Assembly (NCBI GenBank): GCA_021785005.1
Contig: JAJYGT010000077.1
Span: 1-51,339 of the forward strand
Length of the DNA stretch: 51,339 nt
From: Actinomycetes bacterium
Lineage (GTDB): Bacteria > Actinomycetota > Acidimicrobiia > Acidimicrobiales > Acidimicrobiaceae
Direction of reading: 5' to 3'
Part shown: positions 44,899 to 51,339 of the stretch, in pieces
How positions within the stretch are numbered: the stretch's first letter is position 1
How the letters are laid out: each line of letters opens with the position of its first letter
Made by a program: the position numbers and the translations under genes
Notes under the pieces: generated by a model
Databases searched by the model: none
Told to the model about the DNA's origin: nothing
The model's input: only the letters and a program-made list of their open reading frames with translations

Positions 44899-46212
44899 CT
44901 ACGGCGTAAGTCGATTCGGACCTCGGTATAAGTAAGTCACTTCTCTAACGTTGGACTCGCCTAGCAAAAGCATTAAAACCCTCGTAAGACCAAGACCAAA
45001 TCCACCGTGCGGAGGACATCCGAATCGAAAGAAATCCAAATAAGACGCTAATCCCTCAGGATCTAACCCTTTCTCAATAATTTGATTCCTAAGCACGTCA
45101 TAACGATGTTCTCTTTGAGCACCCGTGGTAATTTCAATGCCCTTCCAAAGTAGATCGAAACTTCGAGTTAGCTCACTATTTTGCGGATCCCTCATATGGT
45201 AAAAAGGTCGCACTCCGCTTGGATAATCAGTGACAAAGACAAATTCGTGGCCTGTTTGTTCCTTAATAATTCTTGCCAAGCGACGCTCAGCCTCTGGGTC
45301 AAGATCGCCATCGGATCTGGGAATTTCGTACCCGTCCGCTAAAACCATTTTCATAGCCTCGGCGTGGGTTACCCGAGGAAACGGCAACTCTGGTACCACT
45401 ACCGGAACTTGGTACTGATTCATAATCTGCTCGCCGAAACGCTCCTGGACACGGTTCAAAATGAGATGAAGTAACCGCTCTTCAAAATTCATCACAGTTT
45501 CATGGGACGATACCCAGGGAATTTCTATGTCGACGCTTGTGAACTCAGTATCATGTCGTGACGTAAACGAAGGATTTGCTCGAAATACCGGACCTGTTTC
45601 AAAGACACCCGGCAATCCAGCCGCGATCCCCATTTGCTTGTAAAATTGCGGAGATTGCGCTAAATATGCCTTTCGATCAAAGTATTTGACCTCAAATAAC
45701 TCAGAGCGCGACTCGCTTGGCGAAGGCATAAGCTTGGGGCTGTTTATCTCAACCATGCCATGATCAATACAATAGTCACGAAATCCCTGCTCAACCAATG
45801 TCTGAACCCTCATAAGCAGCTGATTCTTTGGAGATCGCAAATCCAAAAAGCGCCAGTCCAGACGCACGTCAAGGCCAGCGTCTTTACCGATTGGTATATC
45901 TTCTGCAACACTTAAAATTTCGAGTTCGGAAATTCGAATCTCCATGCCGTTTAGTTTGATTCGAGGATCAGCTTCCACGACGCCTTTAATCGCAATCACA
46001 GATTCAAGATGCAGGTCATCGATCAATTGCGCTAGCAATGGATCTTTATCTCGCTCATTTACAAGTTGTACCAAATCTGAGCCTTCGCGCAAAACAATAA
46101 ACTGCACCGCTTTTTGCTTACGCGCAACCGCAACCCATCCAGTAAGTACCACTTCCTCACCGACGTGGTCAGAAAGTTCAGAAATTGGATACCGTGTCGA
46201 AATGTCAATCAT
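44899..46212 (-). CDS. aspS: Aspartyl-tRNA synthetase, archaeal/non-discriminating type
   Basis: 437 aa, the size of archaeal-type AspRS (about 430), not bacterial AspS (about 590, with GAD insertion). An OB-fold anticodon domain (about 1-105) has EVVLTGWVAVARKQ. The class II core has motif 2 FETGPVFRANPS, the ISYQ-like HxEFT of SRHDTEFTSVDIEI, and motif 3 GGFGLGLTRVLML. Such enzymes often also charge tRNA(Asn), needing the GatCAB amidotransferase. It is a single gene; no second AspRS or AsnRS appears in the window. The archaeal form in an actinobacterium is notable but known. Confidence 0.95.
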   Translation of the reverse strand: MIDISTRYPISELSDHVGEEVVLTGWVAVARKQKAVQFIVLREGSDLVQLVNERDKDPLLAQLIDDLHLESVIAIKGVVEADPRIKLNGMEIRISELEILSVAEDIPIGKDAGLDVRLDWRFLDLRSPKNQLLMRVQTLVEQGFRDYCIDHGMVEINSPKLMPSPSESRSELFEVKYFDRKAYLAQSPQFYKQMGIAAGLPGVFETGPVFRANPSFTSRHDTEFTSVDIEIPWVSSHETVMNFEERLLHLILNRVQERFGEQIMNQYQVPVVVPELPFPRVTHAEAMKMVLADGYEIPRSDGDLDPEAERRLARIIKEQTGHEFVFVTDYPSGVRPFYHMRDPQNSELTRSFDLLWKGIEITTGAQREHRYDVLRNQIIEKGLDPEGLASYLDFFRFGCPPHGGFGLGLTRVLMLLLGESNVREVTYLYRGPNRLTP

Positions 46213-46732
46213 TTAGTCGTCTTACCTGGTTTTTCACTCGTTGTACACCATAAAACTATACACGGCCACTCTGTGCAAAAGATACCTAAAGCACAGGCTC
46301 CGATTTAGACCAAGATGTTAACTCTGGTGTCGACGTAACATAAGAAGAAAGCTTAAAAATTCTTAACCTAGTGTTCAGAGGCACCAATCCACCCGTTGTT
46401 GTCGTTAGCATTCGTTAGTCTCTACGCGACGCGACAAGTAAAACTACTTGTTCAAAAAGAACTCATACAACGCTTTGACGATCATCTGATCACATTCACG
46501 CAGGCTCAAACTGACAGGTATTTCGAGTTCAAAACACGCCAATAGCCGATTAACTTATTCACGCTGACAGCAATGAGACTGCTCCAAAACCGCGAATTGC
46601 AATTGATTACCACGAGAATATCCAAACTCTTCGCCTGATCGTAAATCTTTATTTGCAATCCCTCAACTGGAGTTCTCATTAACGGCTCCAAATTACGGAA
46701 TTTCAAAAACGGATTTTAAATGAATTGATAAA
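46213..46732. other. Gene-free spacer upstream of aspS
   Basis: About 520 bases with no credible gene. It carries the aspS promoter on the minus strand. No T-box or other leader structure was recognised, and no tRNA-like element. Confidence 0.4.
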
Positions 46733-47179
46733 ATGAGTCGGGCGAATCCCCAAGATCCTCATAAAGGTTCTAACCGACTATGCGTCAACTCAAATCTATC
46801 AACTGGAACTCTAATGTTGAAAAACGCCAACGAACTCCAGGCCCTACTCATCGATACTGTTGCCAAGGTTGACATTTGGACTGGTACGGATGCCTGGAAA
46901 TATGAACCCGACTCCCAGCCGCCCTCGAAGAGGGTATTACCGCCCGGCAACGAGTGAGTCGAATGCAACTACTAAGAATAAAAGGTGCACGCGAGGCAAG
47001 AAGGAGTGTATCAGAAACAGGGACCACACCATCTGATGGTTACGCCGAGAGCGACATCCAAATCGAACAATATAGCGAGGTGCTTGGACTACTGGCCTTT
47101 TAAGGCGGCGGTCATAAATCTTGAAGGCGAAAACCTTCCCGGCTTTACAGAGCGCGTCAAACAAATGCTAAACAACTGA
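46733..47179 (+). pseudogene. Probable frameshifted small gene
   Basis: Three successive plus-strand frames each carry protein-like stretches that hand over to each other: frame A (ANELQALLIDTVAKVDIWTG, near 46830-46890), frame B (LPAALEEGITARQRVSRMQ, near 46912-46970, continuing to SEVLGLLAF and a stop at about 47103), and frame C (KAAVINLEGENLPGFTERV, to a stop near 47179). Joined, they would give one protein of about 120-145 residues broken by two frame changes. I do not recognise the family. Sequence errors could also cause this. Confidence 0.4.
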
Positions 47180-47212
47180 GGATTCAAAGGACAATACAAT
47201 ATTTATTCGTCG

Positions 47213-47461
47213 GTGGCTCACGCTGAGCTTCCCGGGATGTGGAGGATGTTTAAGCACACTGAATCTTCAGTTCCAGACCGCGTTCCTATATATAAACCCA
47301 GTCCAAATTCCACGTTGACAAACCACGCAGTGCGCGCTATTGTGCTCGCAATGGTCGCGCCGATGGAACGCGTCGTCATCCACTTTGGCTGGAAAGCGCC
47401 AGGATCCAGTGAGAACTTCGAGAAGAAGCTTGACAAATTGAATAACGAACTATTCCACTGA
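47213..47461 (+). CDS. Possible small protein, 82 aa
   Basis: An open frame starting GTG, following the putative pseudogene after 33 bases, with an AAAGGA upstream but at awkward spacing. The C-terminal half has a coherent hydrophobic/charged pattern (RVVIHFGWKAPG and EKKLDKLNNELF). No family recognised; an alternative is a fragment of the same decayed locus. Confidence 0.35.
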   Translation: MAHAELPGMWRMFKHTESSVPDRVPIYKPSPNSTLTNHAVRAIVLAMVAPMERVVIHFGWKAPGSSENFEKKLDKLNNELFH

Positions 47462-47900
47462 CTTCTATACCAAACTTCGCGCACAGCCGGCGTTTTCGTG
47501 GCATCTATTGGACACAAAACGGCAATTTTGGCAGTGTTAACAGATTTCAATATTCTTTATTGCATTTTGAAAATTTTGCACCACCCCAATTGTGATCCTG
47601 TGTTTCGGGTTGCCAATCTTCTCGCACAGCACACCATCAGTCAGTAACTGTGTAGGGCTATCGTCAAGCGCTTTGATTCCAAACGGTCATGGTTAACAGC
47701 TAAAGTAACTTTTGCACTGAATTCCAAAACCTTCGAGCAATAACGTGTTTACCAAGGATTCTGGCGACCTAGCTGTCATGCGATCTAAATACATGCATTG
47801 CGAGATTTGGGCATTACTTAGTCAATCCCATTCCTTTACTTTTCCATAACTTCGAAGACGTAACTTGTAATTGTAAGCAAAACAAGCGAAAGGAACACAA
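47462..47900. other. Gene-free spacer before two small membrane proteins
   Basis: About 440 bases with no credible gene. The right end is the leader of the 60-aa protein with its clear ribosome site. No other structure recognised. Confidence 0.4.
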
Positions 47901-48083
47901 ATGCACGCACTACTTCTAAACCTCCCATTCATGATCTTTGCAACGGCTTTGATTCTTGGAATACTCTCAGCGGGGATGTACTTCGAGTACAGAAAAGTTG
48001 AAGACACCAAAATAGCTAAGCAACAGCATCCCTCGACTGTCGCCAAGACCACAGACAAAACTGACCACAGCGTTGGAGTATAA
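47901..48083 (+). CDS. Small single-span membrane protein, 60 aa
   Basis: The ATG is preceded by AAAGGA 6 bases upstream, and a strong intrinsic terminator follows the stop, so a gene is likely despite its length. Residues about 8-28 form one membrane helix; the charged tail (RKVEDTKIAKQQ) is probably cytoplasmic. No family recognised. It lies next to a second small membrane protein of DUF2892 type. Confidence 0.7.
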   Translation: MHALLLNLPFMIFATALILGILSAGMYFEYRKVEDTKIAKQQHPSTVAKTTDKTDHSVGV

Positions 48084-48116
48084 GCCGTCAAATATGGGCA
48101 ATAAATACAATTAGAT

Positions 48117-48161
48117 AAAACCCCCTCGCCAAGATAATTCAGGCGAGGGGGTTTTGTTTTT
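48117..48161 (+). terminator. Strong intrinsic terminator
   Basis: A GC-rich 14-bp stem (aaaaccccctcgcc with ggcgagggggtttt) with an 11-base loop and a T-rich tail. It follows the 60-aa protein gene by 34 bases. Confidence 0.92.
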
Positions 48162-48342
48162 AAAGGATCCGCACATTTACAAACTTATTTTGGCGATCTT
48201 TGGTCGAGTGCCTCACGTGATTTCATCAAAGTGAAATCCCCTAAAGCTCTAATACAAAGATTTATAAAATACATTGTTTACCTGATCAACACGTGATAAC
48301 ATGCAGCCAATAGAGCAATGGATCGCTTTAAAGGAGAATTTT

Positions 48343-48579
48343 GTGAAAAAAAATGAAGGTTCAGTAGATAGAACAATGCGAGGTCTCGGCGGAGTCATTT
48401 TGGGCGTCGTCGGTATATCTCTAGGCATTACAACCCTTGTCGGTGCAATCATTGGTATTGCCGCGGTGATCCTCTTGGTTACAGCACTAACAGGTAACTG
48501 TCCGATGTACAAATTGTTCGGTATAAATACTTGCAAATTGTCAAATTCAAAGAGCCCAAAGGAAAAAGCTAAAAAATAA
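48343..48579 (+). CDS. DUF2892 small membrane protein
   Basis: The GTG at 48343 has AAGGAG 6 bases upstream, so I prefer it to the ATG at 48301 (92 aa); it gives 78 aa. The family pattern is clear: N-terminal NEGSVDRTMRGLGG, a glycine-rich two-helix hairpin, and the Cys-Pro loop TGNCPMYKLFGINT with a lysine-rich tail. The family (also the C-terminal part of YgaP) is an inner-membrane domain often next to rhodanese or thiol genes. No rhodanese is seen here. A Lys-rich C-terminus is likely cytoplasmic. Confidence 0.9.
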   Translation: MKKNEGSVDRTMRGLGGVILGVVGISLGITTLVGAIIGIAAVILLVTALTGNCPMYKLFGINTCKLSNSKSPKEKAKK

Positions 48580-48755
48580 CACCCAGCACTTCGGTTGGAT
48601 AAAATTGGATACCGTTGTTATTTAATGCCTTGTTGACACCCAAGTCCTAGCACGCGAAATACCCAATAGAGCAAGTACGACAAGTCCTCCATCTTCTTCT
48701 ATTGAGTTAAATGAATTTTACTATTCGCGTGAATTAGTGCAATAAGCTCGACGAG

Positions 48756-49919
48756 TTAATGCCCCATGCCGACACGCTGAGCTTGTTGCATCGCTTTGCC
48801 CTCGGTCTGTAGCGACGGAGCGACCATAACTTCAGCCTTCTGAAACTCTTTAATGGTCTCATACCCACAAGTTGCCATCGAAGTTTTCAGGGCTCCAAAT
48901 AGGTTCAAACGACCGTCGTTTTCTTTGGCTGGACCAACAAGAATCTCTTTTAGAGAACCGCGCTGAGAAACCTTAACTCTTGCTCCGCGCGGAAGCGTCG
49001 GATGGAAAGTTGCCATACCCCAGTGATATCCTTTACCAGGAGCTTCGTACGCGGACGCTAGAGGAGATCCGACCATAACCGCGTCAGCTCCGCAAGCAAT
49101 CGCCTTAGCGACGTCCCCGCCTTTACTCATTCCACCGTCAGCAATAACATGTACATAAACACCGGTTTCGTCCAGATGACGTATACGTGCTCCAGCAGCA
49201 TCAGCAATTGCCGTCGCCTGTGGAACACCTAGACCTAAAACACCTCGGGTAGTACATGCATTGCCTGGACCAACGCCAACTAAAACCCCGACAGCGCCCG
49301 TGCGCATAAGGTGAAGAGCCGCCTGATACGACGCACAGCCTCCAACAATTACCGGAAGCTCAAATTCCCGAATGAATTTTTTAAGGTTGAGAGGCTCGTT
49401 CAGCTTCGACACGTGTTCTGCGGATACCACAGTTCCCTGTATGACCAGCAAATCGAGTTCCCCATCGAGTGCTGCTTGGGCGAGTTGGGGGGTTCGCTGG
49501 GGCGTCAAAGAGGCAGCAGCCACGACTCCGGCGCGCTTAATCTCTCTGATGCGCTCAGTTACCAGCGTTGCCTTAATCGGCTCCGCATAAATCTCTTGCA
49601 TACGCTCTGTTGATTTTTCAGCCGGAAGCGTAGAAATCTCCGTTAAGAAAGGTTCAGGGTCTTCATACCTAGTCCAAAGGCCCTCGAGATTTAAAACTCC
49701 GACACCACCTAATCGTCCAACTTCTATTGCTGTCTGGGGAGAGACAACGCCGTCCATAGCCGAAGCCATGAGTGGAAGCTCAAATCGAAATGCGTCGATC
49801 TCCCACGAGATATCTACATCCTCAGGGTCTCTAGTTCTCCTCGACGGTACAATTGCAATATCATCAAAGCCGTAGGCTCGTCGACCCGTTTTGCCTCTAC
49901 CAATTTCAACTTCAGCCAT
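48756..49919 (-). CDS. guaB3: GuaB3-family IMP dehydrogenase-related protein
   Basis: The start at ATG 49919 has GGAGG 7 bases upstream; the frame opens earlier at 49937. The 387-aa TIM-barrel protein has the (beta/alpha)8 IMPDH core with [22 protein letters not shown], a Cys in [14 protein letters not shown] (the IMPDH catalytic cysteine equivalent) and [27 protein letters not shown]. There is no CBS insert, typical of GuaB3. In Actinomycetota, GuaB3 accompanies a true GuaB2; its exact role is unclear. Converges on the DUF2892 gene. Confidence 0.93.
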   Translation of the reverse strand: MAEVEIGRGKTGRRAYGFDDIAIVPSRRTRDPEDVDISWEIDAFRFELPLMASAMDGVVSPQTAIEVGRLGGVGVLNLEGLWTRYEDPEPFLTEISTLPAEKSTERMQEIYAEPIKATLVTERIREIKRAGVVAAASLTPQRTPQLAQAALDGELDLLVIQGTVVSAEHVSKLNEPLNLKKFIREFELPVIVGGCASYQAALHLMRTGAVGVLVGVGPGNACTTRGVLGLGVPQATAIADAAGARIRHLDETGVYVHVIADGGMSKGGDVAKAIACGADAVMVGSPLASAYEAPGKGYHWGMATFHPTLPRGARVKVSQRGSLKEILVGPAKENDGRLNLFGALKTSMATCGYETIKEFQKAEVMVAPSLQTEGKAMQQAQRVGMGH

Positions 49920-49937
49920 TCCGAGCCTCCAAGTCAC

Positions 49938-50632
49938 CGGTGATTACGTCTTCAAGAAACTATAAAACACTCAAAATATTTAAATTTAAAGTGTAATCGC
50001 TACCCCAGCTAATACCTTGAAACAAACATGGGCTTCGCGAATTCGACCTGTGTTGGCATCCACGCAAACCTGAATTTTGCATAAAATAAAATGCTGCCGA
50101 GCCAAGTTTGTCTTAGCTAAACGCAATGTGACTGAAAGGTGCCTTAGAAAAGTTACTTTAAAAATTGGTTTTTGGTCTAGGGGTTACCAAACGTTGGGAA
50201 GACTTCCAAGTCATTGATATGAGTGATGCACATTTGCTGCTATACGACCAAGCCATAGAGGTGCGCTCGCGGCTACACAAGATAGGTTACCTCGATAATG
50301 ATATTTGAAGCAAACCTGCTTAGCGTCAAGGAGTTACAGGGATACGTTGAGCGACCGACATCAAAGCCACAGTAACAAGTTTTGCGTGAAGCGCACGGAA
50401 TTTAGTGTCCAACCAGCTCGGATGTTTTGTTGTATCGTCAAATCCACCTATGGATGCGCGCGCAAATGCGCTTTATAAAACATACACCCCCAGGGAACCA
50501 TGATTTTATTGGGGCACCAAACGTTAGGGGCCACCATACGACATCGTTTAGACCCCACGGACAGCCCCAATCAGGGTGGCTACAAACAATGTTGCAACAA
50601 TAGCCAGGGATCGGATACGTTGTTGGGCGAAT
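49938..50632. other. Long spacer upstream of guaB3
   Basis: About 690 bases with no credible gene on either strand. It holds the guaB3 promoter and the 3' flank of the repeat protein. G/C-rich words such as ccccca and gggggc pair weakly near 50.49-50.58 kb, but I see no convincing terminator, riboswitch or ncRNA. Confidence 0.4.
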
Positions 50633-51339
50633 TTAGCTAGAAACTACAATGCCTCCTATTAAATCTTTTCCAGCACCCGCTGAATAACATACCGATGTAG
50701 TCGGACATGATATCGATGTTAAATACTTAACACCATTTGGAGTCGTGTCCGTTGTCCAAGTTGAGCCAGAGTTGGCGGTGGAGATAACTGCACCTGTGTT
50801 TTTAATTTCACCTTGCCCACCTGCGAAACACACTGACGTACTGGGGCATGATATGGCAATCAGCTTCCCCGCATCACTTGGAATGTAGTCGTTTGTCCAC
50901 GTTGAGCCGGCGTTGGTGGTTGAAATGATAGTGCCTGATGCATTTGCGTTTTTTCCACCTGCGAAACACACTGACGTACTGGGGCATGATATCGCGTCCA
51001 AGCCGCCTTGGGCACTTGGGATATTATCAGTTGTCCACGTTGAGCCGGCGTTGGTGGTTGAAATGATAGTGCCGACGTTATTCGAATTTCTTCCGGATGC
51101 AAAACAAACTGACGTGCTGGGACATGATATCGCATGTAGTTCGCTTATGCCACTTGGGATATTATCCGTTGTCCACGTTGAGCCGGCGTTAATAGTACTA
51201 AAGAGTTTGCCACCACTACTGGACTGGTAACCTGCCGAAAATCAAACTGACGTACTGGGGCATGATATCGCGTCTAGAAGTGAAATTGGGTCTGGAAACG
51301 AACCACTGATTTTCCATATATTTGCGCCAGATCCTACGG
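50633..51339 (-). CDS. 3' part of a secreted-type repeat protein (WD/Ycf48-like propeller), with an in-frame TGA
   Basis: The C-terminal part of a protein made of about 46-residue repeats, each with a core DAISCPSTSVCFAGG and a STTNAGSTWTTD strand, matching Ycf48/BNR-like propeller repeats frequent in Acidimicrobiia. The gene continues beyond 51339, so the N-terminus is missing. At 51242-51244 (minus TGA) the frame is interrupted exactly where every other repeat has Cys in the SVCF motif. Either a nonsense mutation, a recoded codon or a sequencing error is possible. Downstream repeats remain in frame to the stop at 50633 after GGIVVSS. Secretion and function are inferred from the family only. 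Confidence 0.75.
50706..51280 (-). repeat. Tandem DNA repeats of 138-141 bases
   Basis: The word catgatat(c) recurs at 50706, 50847, 50985, 51123 and 51261, i.e. spacing 141, 138, 138 and 138 bases, coding for one 46-47-residue propeller unit each. Central units are nearly identical at DNA level, which suggests recent duplication or gene conversion. The array continues past the window edge. Confidence 0.85.

Noticed and set aside
51242-51244. Selenocysteine reading of the in-frame TGA
   Set aside because: A structural Cys in a repeat protein is an unlikely Sec site, and no selenoprotein machinery or clear SECIS hairpin is visible here. A mutation or error is simpler; the codon is still reported as a finding.
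50633-51339. CRISPR-like array from the regular repeats at the right edge
   Set aside because: The units are 138-141 bases, in frame and encode propeller repeats; there is no short repeat-spacer pattern.

Overview
The window looks like a chromosomal segment of a moderately low-GC actinobacterium. My best guess is the class Acidimicrobiia (for example an Acidithrix-like organism). This is inference from the GlnR-style operators, the GuaB3-type IMP dehydrogenase relative, an archaeal-type aspartyl-tRNA synthetase and secreted proteins built from repeats with a Cys-Pro-Ser-Thr-Ser core. No rRNA or tRNA gene was seen to settle it. Housekeeping blocks are a B12-binding mutase subunit with sucC-sucD (2.9-5.4 kb), guaA with a UvrD/PcrA helicase (10.3-14.1 kb), an archaeal-type aspartyl-tRNA synthetase (44.9-46.2 kb) and guaB3 (48.8-49.9 kb).

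The striking content is three nitrogen-acquisition blocks. Block 1 (17.07-25.98 kb, minus strand) is one tightly packed operon: FCD/GntR regulator, BMP-type ABC transporter (ATPase, two permeases, lipoprotein), a fused double cysteine hydrolase whose second half closely resembles biuret hydrolase and whose first half has lost its catalytic Lys and Cys, an amidase-signature hydrolase, and an AtzH/HpxZ-like small protein. Block 2 (35.57-44.60 kb, minus strand) reads, in transcription order: Tat-type NMT1-like binding protein, ATPase, fused double permease, TauE/SafE exporter, amidase, ring-opening amidohydrolase (cyanuric acid hydrolase/barbiturase family), a divergent uricase-like protein that keeps the urate-binding residues but has lost the Asn/His oxygen-site motif, and a second FCD/GntR regulator. 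Between them lie an ammonium transporter and a divergent PII gene, with GlnR-like operators at the PII gene, the amt gene and the block 2 promoter. Together they suggest a nitrogen-controlled pathway: import of a cyclic ureide, ring opening to a carboxybiuret-like or ureido acid, stepwise hydrolysis, and ammonia sensing. The substrate is unproven; cyanurate, barbiturate and a urate-derived compound are the main candidates.

Accessory regions: 1-2.9 kb holds an uncharacterised gene pair and a decayed IS110-family element with a structured upstream region (possible bridge RNA). 14.2-17.0 kb holds a higher-GC two-gene module (unknown protein plus four-helix membrane protein) between a relic of an AtzH-like gene and a 24-bp perfect hairpin. 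26.3-32.3 kb holds an EAL/HDOD protein, an unknown protein, a HipB/HipA pair with a degenerate kinase, a long empty stretch and a DUF302 protein. 46.2-48.6 kb is mostly non-coding with a probable pseudogene and two small membrane proteins. The right edge is the 3' part of a beta-propeller-like repeat protein with an in-frame TGA where all other repeats have Cys.
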